A stretch of 64,000 nucleotides of DNA from Schistosoma haematobium (GCF_000699445.3 NC_067196.1:87026364-87090363), one strand, 5' to 3'. Positions 51,241 through 62,549 are shown, counted from the first letter of the stretch. The notes: generated by a model not told the origin, from the sequence alone. Made by a program: numbers and translations.

Positions 51241-52140
51241 AGATTTTTTGTTAAAGTACTAGTTCCGTGAGGAAATGTGGACAAAGAATAACCAAGATAA
51301 TGTAATAAAAAGATTATAATACTAGATTACGTAACACCAACAATAATAATAGATTTAGTGAATATAATAAGATGATTAAAATGTCTTTGTTACAATAATT
51401 AAAGGTCATAGAGGTGTAAAAATAAGGTTAAAGATGCCACGGGTATTCGGAGTTTGACAACGCTTTAACCAGTAACACCTAATATGAATCGTACCCACCA
51501 AGTGAAATCAAAAGACAGAAGCGAGGAGGTTCGAAAATATATTTGATAGGGTATCAGTATATCGAGGATCGTCTGATCTAATCTGGCTAGCGATTGCAGG
51601 GGTTGTTGAGCACGGCATTCCCACTCGTGATCTGGTGCGAATGCATGACCGATCGCCTTCAGCTAGGTGAGTCCATTAAAACTTATGCGGTCAGCATCCA
51701 ATGTCGAAAACTTACAGAGCTATTTATTTCGGGGACTCATTTACCGCTACAAGGTGATATGACGAGTATTTATGAATAAAATACTAAGAATATCAGACAT
51801 AATTAAAGAGAAAAATGCAGTGATAATAATTATAATAATAATAGTAATAATAATTAAGACCAAGGTAACGATAACGATAGGGCGTACTTCTTTTTGTACT
51901 CATAGTTCTGGCTTGAGCTCATGGGTGGTAAGAGTTTTGGCTATTTTTCGGAGGTGGATACGAAGAAATCTAGGTAGGTTTGAACGAATCGTATATACAA
52001 CCTTAAAATCAAATTATGGATCTGTATAATGATTACAGTCGATTAGGTGTTGAAGTATAGAACTCCTAACTGACCACGGCCAAGGTACCTTGCTTCACAA
52101 GAGCAGGAGAACCGTAAAATGCACATGAAGGCGACCAGAC
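51240..52140. other. Intergenic sequence, nothing recognised
   Basis: A GC-richer patch at 51480-51770 carries a 61-codon frame that I cannot identify. ATA/TAA runs at 51820-51860. Possibly part of an unclassified element. Confidence 0.35.
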
Positions 52141-52149
52141 CAGGATTTC

Positions 52150-52725
52150 AAACAAAATAGAATGAAATTGTTCATGTTGATATGACTCATATAGAATGTT
52201 AACTTGAATCTGCATATATGTTAAATGAACATGTTAGGATCTATGGTCAGAATAAATTTGGGTCAGATAGGGTAAGAGAAATGACAATGCAGTTACAAAT
52301 TCGATCAAATTTTTGGTGGACGACTATATTGTGTAAAAAATTATTAGTAAGACATATCAATTGGATAAAACTAGAAAAGAAGGCCCAGGACAAGGTGGGT
52401 TAGCGAATGCTGGTTGGCGGCCTATGATCTATTGGGAGTAACAGGGGTAAGTAAGTAAGTGAGACGTATTAAGAAGGGATGAATGCATAGCGAATTAGTC
52501 ATAAATTGAGAAGATTAATAATGATGTTTAATCAAGAGTAATAATTATAATCATACAAAGATTTGTGAATAAAGATAACAGAAACATGTACATTTGACTA
52601 CGAAAGATCGCACGTACAATAGTTAATTCGGTCATTCAATAGCTAAGAATACTATTGATTGTTTGGCCTTGAGGTTAGCCAGAGGAGGATGAGGAGCGGT
52701 TGAAGATATTTCTTTTGTATGTATA
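52150..52725 (+). repeat. Rearranged copy of the 24.8-kb repeat with an RTE end inside
   Basis: 52150-52225 matches 24815-24893 directly. 52345-52465 is a 3' end of the TAAG-tail RTE (GGTTAGCGAATGCTGG, then GGGGTAAGTAAGTAAG). 52535-52725 matches 24896-25075 inverted. The two halves of one repeat are thus in opposite orientation around the RTE insertion. Confidence 0.55.
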
Positions 52726-52729
52726 ACTC

Positions 52730-53360
52730 TGGTTTCTTCATCCGGATGGCTACTGCTTTAACTGAAAAGCTTTGGCAAAAAAAACTACTGACCTTATAAA
52801 TAATTGAAAAGGACTGGTTTATACTGGCACCATAACCAGTTTATACTATATAGATCAATATCGATCGAACTATTCACTTTCTTCATCAAACTTTTCTTCT
52901 TTCAAAATATTAATCTTTCAATATGATGGGAATCTTAAACAAGAAAAAGAAGAAACTTTTCGGATACATAAGGTTAACAATAATTAGCGTGTATATTTGT
53001 GGATGTTTGTATAAATATTAATTAGATTTGTGATTCCAATCAACCAGTGTTATCAAATCAAGTGTATATTCATTTACTCTTCGTGTTTTTCTTCGTGTTT
53101 TTCTTTTTTTTCTTAATAGATAGAGAAAAAAAGACTAATCTTAAGGAAATAAGCCATAACATTATTGTATAATTTATTTCAATTAACTTATTATCTTGTT
53201 TCAATATTGAGAAAAAGGTCACTATTTACTCATGAAATGCTAATTAAAACAGAAACAAAAAAACCCCAAACGAATTGATTCAATGACATTGATTTATTCA
53301 TTTTATTGTTTATTGAAATGAGTTTGAAGAAAGTTTCAAGCCTAAAGTTAGACGGACTTA
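52730..53360. other. AT-rich sequence, nothing recognised
   Basis: No supported feature. Confidence 0.5.
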
Positions 53361-53362
53361 TT

Positions 53363-53825
53363 GGGTTTTTGTGGAGATTTTAGAAATTTCACTAGTTGAG
53401 ATCATGAGTCAATTGAAGCTAGACCACCATAGAGAACCTCGAAGCACTGGATGGCCGTTTCATACTATTTTACGACTTCTTAGTAGTGCACATCCACGAT
53501 CCCGCTCCCCACGAGATTCGAACCCAGGGTCTATCAGTCTCGCGCACAAGCGCTTAACTATTAGATCACTGAGCGGGCCGGCATCCAACGGTGTTAATGT
53601 CTAACTTCAACCAATCCACGAAGTTGCACCACCGTCCACTATTGTTTTCAGTGAGTTGATATCTCACAACAGATCTGGTTGAACTCCACTGGTAACGGCT
53701 TTTCACTAGAACTCCAGGAAATGCCCCTTGAAGTCAGTCACTAGTGAGCAGATGATTATTATCAGAAGGGATTTTTGTGGAGATTTTAAAAATTTAACTA
53801 TTTGAAATCATGAGTCAATTGGGTT
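53363..53825 (-). mobile_element. SMα-like SINE subfamily A plus 3' module and start of a further unit
   Basis: Left end GGGTTTTTGTGGAGATTTT, hammerhead arm (core changed to CTAAGAA, dead), box B (GAGATTCGAACCC at 53514), spacer, module GGTTGAACTCCACTGGTAAC, then ATTATTATCAGAAGGGATTT. The latter begins another copy that stops at TGAGTCAATTGGG (53825). Confidence 0.8.
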
Positions 53826-53889
53826 TTATTAGTTTGAGCTCTTCGGGATTGAAATGAATTATATCAGGAATGAAGATAGATATCTCTGT

Positions 53890-54262
53890 TAATAATAAGT
53901 GCTCACTAGTGACTAGCTTCAAGAGGTAATTCTCGGAGTTCCAGTGAGAAGCTGTGATCATTGGAGCGAATCTGTGTCGGGTAGAGACAGTTATCTACCT
54001 CAGTACAATGGAAGATGGTCGCTCAATTTTATGGAGTGGTTGATGTTAGACATCAACACTACTGGATATCGGCTCAGTAGTCCGGTGGCCTAAGCGTTCG
54101 AGAGAGAGACTGAAGGCCCTGGGTTCGAATCCTGCGAGTGAGATCGTTGATGTGCACTGCTGTGGAGTCCCACAACAGGACGAAACGTCCATCCAGTGCT
54201 TCCAGGTTTTCACTGGTGGTCTAACATCAATGAGTTCATGATCTCAATCAAAAAATAATAAG
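53890..54262 (+). mobile_element. SMα-like SINE subfamily B with leading module
   Basis: Module (CTCACTAGTGACTAGCTTC, GGTAGAGACAGTTATCTACC), spacer, tRNA-like core (box A GGCTCAGTAG at 54070, box B GGGTTCGAATCC at 54121), and a hammerhead arm with core CTGTGGA (A6 changed, dead). It ends at ATCTCAATCAAAAAATAATA. Confidence 0.8.
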
Positions 54263-54269
54263 TAATGAT

Positions 54270-54780
54270 AGACGTGAGATAAAACAATTTAGTCGGAGAG
54301 ATTTTTGGACTGGTGTCAAGCTTAAGTACACTGAAAGCCAGAACTCAATTGCATGGTCGTTACGTTCTAGCTTCAATATCTTGGACTCGTGAGTTGTTGT
54401 AAGGTATGATGTTATAGCTGTCTAATGTTTCATGGTTTCTAATGGTTTTTCAGCGGATAGAAGATCATATTGCAAATTCTTTCCACATTAAACTAGTTTT
54501 CACTGTCCACTCAAGAGAAATGATTGAAGTTGAAAATAGCAAATAAATTCTTACGATACGCCTTTTAAACTTTCTCTGTTTAACTATAAGATGTATTAGG
54601 TTAACATTTTGGTTTATCAGTATAGGTGAATAATTTTAGGGAGTAAAAGTTAGTTCACTTACTCTATTTTCAATATTCATAGTAGTTCAAAGATTAAAAA
54701 GACCTATGGACTTATGATTGGTTTCATACTTATTTACTCAAAAAATTGAAATACTCAACGATGTATTTTTTTCCATTTAA
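54270..54780. other. AT-rich sequence, nothing recognised
   Basis: No supported feature. Confidence 0.5.
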
Positions 54781-54786
54781 TTGTAG

Positions 54787-55125
54787 TTACTTACGCCTGT
54801 TACTCCCAATGCAGCGTAAGTCGCCAACCAGCATTCTCCAACCTACTCTGTCCTAACACTTCCTTTCCAGTTCTGTCTAATTATTGTTCATTCTTATCAT
54901 GTCTGTCTCAATTTCTCGGTTTGATGTGTTCTTAGGTCTTTCTCTTCTCATTTGGCCTTGAAGATTCCATGTGAGGGTTTGCTTTGTGACACAGTTCGGT
55001 GCTTTCCTCAATGTGTATCCCATTCACTTCTAGCACTTCTTCTAGATTTCTTCCTCTGCTAGGATCTGATTTGTTCTCTCCCATAATAGGTTGTTGCTGA
55101 TAATATCTGGTCAACGGATTCGAAG
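54787..55125 (-). mobile_element. RTE 3' end (TAAG-tail family)
   Basis: Reverse copy running from the TTACTTACGCCTGTTACTCC terminus to CGAAT. Coding remains are shifted; the ORF called over it is not in the original frame. Confidence 0.72.
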
Positions 55126-55129
55126 TCTA

Positions 55130-56120
55130 ATTGTAATTGTAGTACAGAAGTAATAAATCATTTATTAAAACATATTTTAGAAAATATCCGATTGTATAAA
55201 ATCTATTTTATATTTTCTTCAATTCCTATTGGTTCATTTATACAACCAATAGGAATATTTTATAAAAATGAAATGAAATCATAAATTTTACCAAAAAAAA
55301 ATTTATTTTACCCATCATTTTATTTATTATTATCATCATCATTAAATCTTATTCTTCATTAATCAAAGTATCTTATAAGTAAGTTCAGATTATATGATTT
55401 CTTGATTTAATTTTAATTTCAACTGAATATCATCCTTATTAACTAGTAATTGAAATCCTTTAAACAGTTCAACATGATCTGTCTGTGTCTAAGTTTATAA
55501 GAATGAACAATATTACCTACTTGAATACAGGATGATCTTACCAAGATCTCATGTTAGTTGCTATCAAGATGTATCTAGAATGTTGATGAAACGAATATCT
55601 CTCATGATATTCGATATGGTATTACCTAGTGACACAATACATAGAAGTCACAATTAACTTCTTATAAGACACTGACATAAGCACAATGATCTTTCATTGT
55701 ACAATATGCAATTTTATGTTACCTAATTTTTTGGTACCTTTCTAATTCTCTGAATATATTTACCAGTAACAATTTAATTTAGGTTTAAAGAGAAACTTAA
55801 TCATGAGTATCATGTAATAAATAATACCATAACACATATGAAGTAGATTAATGAAAGAATCCAAAGTTCATCAAGTACATAAGATACAATCAGGTCATTT
55901 CAATATGAAACTTCTATTTCATATGAAGTTTATCTACTTTTATCAGACATAACAATTAAGTATGTTTATTCTTTTTTATGTATCATAGTGATAAGCATGT
56001 AGATTAAAATAAATAAAAAATAATCATGGATTATTACTTGAAATGAATAGAATTGCATGTTATTAATGTCGAATGTTAAATCATAATCTGCGATTTATTA
56101 TAAATTATCACAACTACTTT
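55130..56120. other. AT-rich sequence, nothing recognised
   Basis: Contains a short inverted pair TTCCTATTGGTT/AACCAATAGGAA (55216 and 55237), a perfect 12-bp hairpin. Otherwise nothing. Confidence 0.45.
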
Positions 56121-56125
56121 TGATA

Positions 56126-56260
56126 GAGTTTTGTTCTCTGAGCTGGATAGTTTGATCGTTGATCCTTCACGACAAAACCATCCAGCTCAGAGAACAAAAC
56201 TCGAACAAAATCATCCACCTGAGCTACAAATCTTCACCATCTCAAAATCACAACTACTTA
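56126..56260 (+). repeat. Collapsed PLE hammerhead arms forming a perfect 23-bp hairpin
   Basis: 56126-56148 and 56180-56202 are exact reverse complements (GAGTTTTGTTCTCTGAGC side). They are the helix I/III side of the PLE hammerhead seen at 2.5-3.0 kb, in both orientations, with the catalytic core deleted between them. Confidence 0.75.
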
Positions 56261-56439
56261 TATCAGATTAAGAGAAAAAAGTCGGATGAGTCGATTTTTT
56301 CTTTAAAATAATCTTTTCTCTCTGTTTTTCTTTTTCGTAGACGATGTCACCTAATATTGTACAATCTTACAATTTAGTGTATAAAATAAGTCATTTTAGG
56401 CTTTTGAATCAGTTTCTAATCATTCAAGTACTGAATCTG

Positions 56440-56735
56440 TTGCTTAATTTTTTGACTGATATCATGAACTCATCGGTGTTAGATCACCAGTGAAGACCTC
56501 GAAGCACTGGACGGTCGTTTCGTCCTATTGTGAGACTTCTCAACAATGTTCATCCACGATCCCGCTCACAGGATTCAAACCCAAGGCCTTCAGTCTCTCT
56601 CGCGAACGCTTAGGCCACTGGACCACTGAGCCGATATCCAATGGTGTTAATGTCTAAGATCAACCAGTCCATGGACTTGAGCGACCATGTTCCATTGGAG
56701 ATTATTAAGTAATCTCCACAACCCCTATACTGACT
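56440..56735 (-). mobile_element. SMα-like SINE subfamily B
   Basis: Minus-strand arm (ATCATGAACTCATCGGTGTT), hammerhead with core TTGAGAA (dead), box B (GGATTCAAACCC at 56572), box A side near 56625, spacer, then an end with CTCCACAACCCCTATACTGAC. Confidence 0.75.
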
Positions 56736-56744
56736 TTTACTTAA

Positions 56745-56800
56745 TTACTAACGCCTGTTACTCCCAATGAAGCATAGTCCGCCGACCAACGATTCTACGA
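56745..56800 (-). mobile_element. RTE 3' terminal scrap
   Basis: ACTAACGCCTGTTACTCCCA to CGACCAACGATTCTACG. It joins the edge of the right arm of the inverted duplication. Confidence 0.55.
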
Positions 56801-57672
56801 AATATATGTATTCAAGAATCCATTCTCATATTTGATTTATTTAATTCTATTATTCACTAACGCGATTTAAGTCGATGATTATATACGAGGATTGGTGACA
56901 TGTATATTTCGATAACACGAAGCAAATGGTTTACCTGGAATCAGATACCTGGGTCACTACTGAACTCTCACTTGTTTTGTCAGTTTATTTGGTTGACTAT
57001 GCAGAGTAAAATAAATTATTAAAATAGACTAATGTAAACTAGTTCTAACCAGTTTCTTTTTGTCAAGAAACAACACACAGAATTTAGTAACAGGAATACA
57101 AATTTAAACTTTCAGTGCTCATGACAATTGAATTATTATTGGATTATTAGATCGAAATGTGATGGAAATTCAGAATTAATAATCTCACTCTAGTTACTTA
57201 CTTACTTAAGCCTGTTACTCCCAATGGAGCATACACCGCCAACCAGCATTCTCCAACCTATTCTATCCTGGGACTTCCTTTCCAGTTCTATCCAATTATT
57301 GTTCATTCTTCTCATATCTATTTCCATTTCTCGATTTGATGTGTTCTTTGGTCTTCCTCTCCTCCTCCTTTGGCCTTGAGGATTCCATGTGAGGGCTTGT
57401 CTTGTGATGCAGTTAGGTGATTTCCTCAATGTGTGTCCTATCTACTTCCAGCGCTTCTTCTTGATTTCTTCCTTCACTGGAATCTGGTTTGTTCCCTCCC
57501 ATAGTAGGTTGTTGCTGATTGTGTCTGGTCAGCGGATCTGAAGTATTTTGCGTAGACAACTGTTAATAAACACTTGTATCTTCTGGATGATGGCTTTCGT
57601 AGTTCTCCTAGTTTCCGCCCCATACAGTAGAACTGTCTTGACATTTGTATTGAAGATTCTGACCTTGATGTT
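56785..57672 (-). repeat. Right arm of the large inverted duplication
   Basis: Reverse complement of 47121-48025. The RTE part (57197-57672) encodes the same 75-residue frame as 47364-47591 with every residue identical, including damage such as the Gln-rich RRRR stretch. At the outer end (56785-56815) the match drops to a diverged version of repeat R1. Confidence 0.9.
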
Positions 57673-57674
57673 GT

Positions 57675-57905
57675 TGACGATTAAGTAATCATAAATTCTA
57701 CTTTTTATATGCATATATAGTAGTAACATAAATAAATTCGTTCGTTACATTCATGATTTTAATTTAAATAATAAATAAACTAATGGACATCAATCTGATT
57801 ATGTAAGAGATGAATGTCAAAAGACTAAAGAATAATTAAACAATAAAAAGTTTGGGGACAAGGTTGAAAAAATGGATTAAAATTAATGAACTTTATTAGA
57901 CAAAT
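57675..57905. other. AT-rich sequence, nothing recognised
   Basis: No supported feature. Confidence 0.5.
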
Positions 57906-57911
57906 ACCCAA

Positions 57912-58220
57912 TCAGAAAGGGGATTTTGTGGATATTATAGTAATTTAATAGTTGAATTCATGAGTCAATTAAACCCATACCACCATGGAAAACCTGGAAG
58001 CATTGGACAGACCTAAGTGAGTTATTATCTCACAGCAGACCCGGTTGAACTCCTCTGGTCGCGGTTTGTCACTAGAACTCCAGGAAATACCTCTTGAAGC
58101 CAGTTACTAGTGAATATATAATGATTATTATCAGAAAAGGGATTTTGTGCTTCCAGTTCTTCCACGTTTTCCATGGTGGTCTAGCTTCAATTCACTCATA
58201 AATTCAACTGTTAAAATATT
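57912..58220 (-). mobile_element. SMα-like SINE subfamily A, deleted in the middle, with module
   Basis: TCAGAAAGGGGATTTTGTGG, arm to GGAAGCATTGGACAG, then the module (CAGACCCGGTTGAACTCC, GGAAATACCTCTTGAAGCC), ATTATTATCAGAAAAGGGAT, and a plus-strand end CTTCAATTCACTC. The tRNA-like part and the hammerhead core are missing. Confidence 0.7.
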
Positions 58221-58740
58221 CATCATCATGGTAGAAAAAGGCTAATCAAACAATCCTTCTCTGCATATAGTTCAGGTAGGAAACGTTTGATAAGGATCAT
58301 CTCTACTACATGGAGTATGATTAGTATTTTTTATTTGTTGACTATTGTAAATGTATTCATTTTAATACCAATTGTTCATTATACCATTCAAAAGTCGACC
58401 ACTACTCTTCCGTGGTCACCCCCAACTGCATCTATGAATATATATTTATTTGAGGTAGCAAGTATATATGAAGGACATAGAGTAGAGCCACTACACGGTT
58501 TTCCAAACACAAACATAAGAACCGACAGCTGAATGTGAGTACAATTGCCAGATATCTTTTGAATAGTGAACATGAAGTGAACGTAAGCGATGCATTCAAA
58601 ATAATCAACAGGCATAAAATACCAATCATACTCCGTGTTGTAAAGATGATCGTTAACAAACGTTTCCTACTAGAACTATGTGTAGAAAAGGGTAGTTTGA
58701 TTAGCGTTTCTCTATCATGATGATTGAATATTTGTCTAAT
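58205..58740 (+). mobile_element. Degenerate PLE endonuclease ends in inverted arrangement
   Basis: The plus-strand part (58420-58720) reads CPSY-like and ARYLLNSEHEVNVSDAFKII, then LLELCVEKGSLISVSLS, the PLE endonuclease C-terminus. The reverse of the same sequence lies at 58205-58392 (for example GTTTCCTA at 58285 down, ACTCCATG at 58315 down). Arms of about 180 bp are diverged. Same family as 7944-8126. Confidence 0.6.
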
Positions 58741-58967
58741 AACCTTCATTAATTTTAATCTATGTTCTTCAACCTTGTCCCCAACTTTTTATTACTTTAT
58801 TATTCTACCATCTTCTGATCTTAATGAACAATTATTCAAGTTTGGATAATGATGTTGTCAAAATGAAATTATTTTTCATCCCAAAACAAACACTTTATAT
58901 AGTATTGAAGTTGATCAATATGTTACATATATACTGTCATTTATTCACTGAAGAAGTTTAATCTAGT

Positions 58968-59095
58968 TAGCGTTATTTTTTAGCAAGATTGTTTATTTTA
59001 CGGGATGGGGTTGCCATCCCCCATGCCAGACCTTTGTCCTTTACCTGATGTTGGGTTCGGCAGTAACTCTAGAAGAGCTACAGGAAGAGCTAACT
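58968..59095 (+). mobile_element. RTE 5' GC-rich module, fourth copy
   Basis: GTTAGCGTTATTTTTTAGC to GAGCTACAGGAAGAGC. It is followed without a gap by an SMα 3'-module fragment. Confidence 0.55.
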
Positions 59096-59099
59096 GAAG

Positions 59100-59235
59100 A
59101 AATCACGCGACCATTTTCCATTTTCTGAGTTAGATACCTGTGTCTATCCGACAAGGATTAGCTCCACTGATCACGGCTTCTCACTAGAACTCCGAGAATT
59201 ACCTCATGAAGCTATTCACTAGTGAGCATATGGTA
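59100..59235 (-). mobile_element. SMα-like 3' module alone
   Basis: CGACCATTTTCCATTTTCTG to ACTAGTGAGCATATGG, the part that follows the SINE at 36300-36430. The SINE body is absent. Confidence 0.6.
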
Positions 59236-59239
59236 ATTT

Positions 59240-59565
59240 TTATTTCATTTACTCTAAAATTATCTTTTATTCATCTGCTTTGCTCACACTCATTTCTCTA
59301 AACTTATGTAAATTCTTCGAATCTCACTTAATTATTAGATAAACCACTTTCCGGATTCTATACGATTACTATGGCATCTCTTATGTCTCCTATAGTTATT
59401 TTCAAGTGATCTGAAAATTCTGTAAATTATTCAAGCCATCTATACTTACCAAACAACCTATCTTATCCGTTTCCAAACTCCATATAGTTACTGCTTCAGC
59501 CTATATGCATTTGTTGAATTCCTTTTCCAAATGATCTCACTAATTTATTCATTATATATATATGG
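59240..59565. other. AT-rich sequence, nothing recognised
   Basis: No supported feature. Confidence 0.5.
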
Positions 59566-59571
59566 TTTTGC

Positions 59572-59655
59572 TGAAATTTTGTTCTCTGAGATGGATGGTT
59601 TGATCGTGGAGCTCTCATCGTTCTTCTGAACGTCATCATCAGCACAAACTTTAGG
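59572..59655 (-). ncRNA. Hammerhead-ribozyme relic of the PLE type (copy 3)
   Basis: On the minus strand: stem I side AAGTTTGTG, core CTGATGA intact, helix II with GTT/AAC pairing, GAGA where GAAA is required, helix III AGCT and a CTC-type site. It differs from copies 1 and 2 in where it is damaged. Confidence 0.6.
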
Positions 59656-59912
59656 TTTTTAATAGTAATCTTTATGATACGATTTCTTTTTATCATCACT
59701 GTTCAATACTCCATATTGTATTCTATCTCACTTAACAATGTAGTACAAATGAAATTGTAAACAACTGATAAGAATTTGTATTATTATACTTCAATCGTTG
59801 TTTAGGCTTTATCCAAACAAAGAAATCTATTGAGCTAAAAAGTTCTAGTTTGTAAAATGTAACTACATTCCCACCGTTTATATTATCAAAGAAGTACCTT
59901 TTTGTATGATCA

Positions 59913-60180
59913 TTATAAAATGAATTGATTAACAAATTTCGATAATACAATCAGAATTATGTGATATATTAGTGCAATACGAAGGCTTTTGTACAACACT
60001 ACAAATGCTGACTTGATGTCAACCTTACGATTAGTCTCAACTAAATGTTTTGCAATAGAGGATGATGTCTGTTTATTCTGTGATCTTATATAACCATTGG
60101 AATTCATATGTTTCTGCAGCCATTTGAGTATGTGTTCACCCACCCTTAATTGCAGATCACGACTGCTCCTCCCTATCGAA
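59913..60180 (-). pseudogene. PLE GIY-YIG endonuclease C-terminal fragment
   Basis: Minus-strand frame MGEHILKWLQKHMNSNGYIR, SSSIAKHLVETNRKVDIKSA, FVVLYKS. It is followed by an end like that of the 22.1-kb element (AATTTCGATAATACAATCAG at 59936). At the other side GGAGCAGTCGTGATCTGC corresponds to the G-R-S-x-R-D/N-L region of the 22494-22973 fragment. Confidence 0.65.
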
Positions 60181-60189
60181 ATCTAACAA

Positions 60190-60290
60190 ATATACTTCTC
60201 ATAGTGGTCTAGCTTGAATTGACTCATGATCTCAACTATTGAAATTACAATAATCCCCACGAAACCCCTTCTGATACAAATATATGTATA
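60190..60290 (+). mobile_element. SMα-like SINE 3' end fragment
   Basis: GTGGTCTAGCTTGAATTGAC to CCACGAAACCCCTTCTGATA, only the terminal part of subfamily A. Confidence 0.7.
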
Positions 60291-60344
60291 CATGAATAGG
60301 ATTTATATAATTGACCAAGATATAGCATGTTACCAATGAACACT

Positions 60345-60565
60345 TAACAGTTAGACATTACCATCGTTGGATACCGGATCAGTGGTCTAGAGGTTAAGCG
60401 TTTGCGCGGTGGGACCGAAGGTACCGGGTTTAAATCCCACGTAGGAGGTTGTGTTTGCTTACTGCTTGTACTTCTCATACTAGGACGAAACGACCTCCCA
60501 GTGCTTTCAGGTTTTCCATGGTGGTTTAGGTTTAATTGACAGATGAATTCAAGTATTACATTATT
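60345..60565 (+). mobile_element. SMα-like SINE, degenerate
   Basis: Spacer (AGTTAGACATTACCATCG), tRNA-like core (box A near 60379, box B GGGTTTAAATCCC at 60427) and an eroded hammerhead arm (the core region reads TACTGCTTGTACTTC). Dead. Confidence 0.68.
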
Positions 60566-60705
60566 CAGTATCAAATTGAAAAAAAATTACCATTTAACTA
60601 TAGAGTAACTAAATTCTAATCATCTAACATTGAAATATATTATTTATTTATTAATACTACTCATAAAAATCAGTTATAATTGTAGTTTAATGAATTTTGC
60701 ACTTA

Positions 60706-61190
60706 TCAGAAGGGGTTTTGAGGATATTATAGTAATTTTAAAAGTTGAGATCATGAGTCCATTGAAGCTAGACCACCATGGAAAACCTGGAAGCACTGGA
60801 TGGTCGTTCCATCCTATGGTAGGACTCCTCAGTAGTGACGGTTTCGAAGACGTATTCTCTGTAATTCTGGTGAGAAGCCGTGACCATTAGAGTTCAACCG
60901 GGTCTGTTGTGAGATAGTAACTCAATGATGATAATGGTGGATGTGTCGCTCATTTTCGTGGATTCGTTGAATTTGGAAATTAACACCATTTGATGCCGGC
61001 CCAATGATGTAGATATTAAGAGCTCGCACACAAGACTGACAGCTTTTGAGTTCGAATCTCACGAGGCGGGATCTTGGATGTGCACTGCTGAAGAGTTCCA
61101 TATATTAAGACGAGAAAGTCATTCAGTTCTTCCAGGTTTTCCATGATGATCTAGCTTCAATTCATTCATGATCTCAACTCCTGAAATTTT
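60706..61190 (+). mobile_element. Full-length SMα-like SINE subfamily A, module inside
   Basis: Left end TCAGAAGGGGTTTTGAGG, minus hammerhead arm (60755-60840), reversed module (GTTCAACCGGGTCTGTTGTG), spacer, tRNA-like core (box B GAGTTCGAATCTC at 61048) and a plus hammerhead arm with core CTGAAGA but GAGA for GAAA. It ends ATTCATGATCTCAACTCC. Confidence 0.78.
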
Positions 61191-61194
61191 ACAC

Positions 61195-61730
61195 TTAAAC
61201 ATAAATGAAATAAATATTAAAAGTGTTTTACCATACTTTGTTTTTGATTAGTTTTAAAGAAAACCCTATGGGAATATAACAGAATTGTTATTTTGTTAAA
61301 ATAATCTATTTATTTAAGATACTTAAGTTTCATCTGTATATATAAGTAGTATATGCTATCAAGATATAAGTGAAGTTGATTAGATTTCCTATTTTTCCCA
61401 TTATATGTATATCATAATGTATACCTTTAGTTTTATGGCATTACATTGATAATGTATAAATAAATAGTTTTCAATGTTAACCTATTCAATCACTTATATT
61501 ATCGTTTATTTCATTTTCCAAAGGAAAAAAACAAAGCAAAACATAAACAAACAATAATACTTCTATTCAATTGTTCTATAGATCACTTTCTACTGTTGTA
61601 CTTTCATTAGCAAACTTTATATGATAATAGAATATACTCATTTATTTATTTGTTTGTTTTTGGTAATCATATTGTTATTGAATGAATTCTGATTGTAATG
61701 TGGATAAAAAGATAAACATATATGTATATA
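61195..61730. other. AT-rich sequence, nothing recognised
   Basis: No supported feature. Confidence 0.5.
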
Positions 61731-61734
61731 TATG

Positions 61735-61990
61735 AAATCATGAATCAATCCAAATGAGACCATCGTTGAATATCTGAGATGACTAGACATCTATTCCCTT
61801 CTTAGTATAGTAATGTAATAATGTATACCAACCATTACTCTATACGCTAGAATCAAACCGAGGATTTTCGATATTGTGTAAAACGACGTTTTTAGCAGTT
61901 CTAAGTTTTTAATCATAATCTAACTTAGATGAGTTCAGGATTTCAATGAAATTCAAAAGAAAAACAAACAACCTTCACAATCCCACAATG
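61735..61990 (-). mobile_element. Very old SMα-like copy
   Basis: ATCATGAATCAATCCAAATG at left and AGTTCAGGATTTCAATG with CCTTCACAATCCCACAATG at right keep the two inverted ends. The interior is eroded beyond recognition of boxes or core. Confidence 0.45.
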
Positions 61991-62182
61991 ATATACATTC
62001 TTCTACTTATTATTATTATTATTAGACTAAACGTATAAAACTATATTTTTCGGTAAATTATTTGTTCTAGAAGCTTTCGATCTGCCAATAGGTATTGGTC
62101 TTATTACTATAAATTGAAAGATATATTCACATTTATTAAATCAATAATCAAAATGATTACAAATTCATTAAAGAGATCAATC

Positions 62183-62478
62183 ACTTGGTCGATAGCATTC
62201 GATCTGTACTAATAAGAACTTGACACACATGACATTCATCATAACCCAGTGATCAATCAATTGTGATTACATTTCAGTCCCACAAGAAGTCGGTCGCGGC
62301 CCAGATAGCTCAGTGGTAACGTCTCTAAATGTGAAGCTTAGTGACACGGGATTGAATCTTTCGGGGAGTACCAGTTCCCTCAAGATTACAGGTACACCTT
62401 ACTGACGAGTACTAAGTAGCACGAAACCCGCGTTCACGGTTTCCTGTCGAATACCTCCAACCACCATATAATATCACC
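62183..62478 (+). mobile_element. tRNA-derived SINE, family 2, near full length
   Basis: TTGGTCGATAGCATTCGATC start, tRNA-like core (box A TAGCTCAGTGG at 62306, box B GGATTGAATC at 62349), then TACAGGTACACCTTACTGAC and CCTCCAACCACCATATAATA at the end. It supplies the natural order of segments against which the 6.2-kb dimer is permuted. Confidence 0.8.
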
Positions 62479-62549
62479 TTTTTCTATATATTTTCAATAG
62501 TTCTATAGATTATCATTTAATGGTTTAGAAAAATGAAAATGAAAAATAA

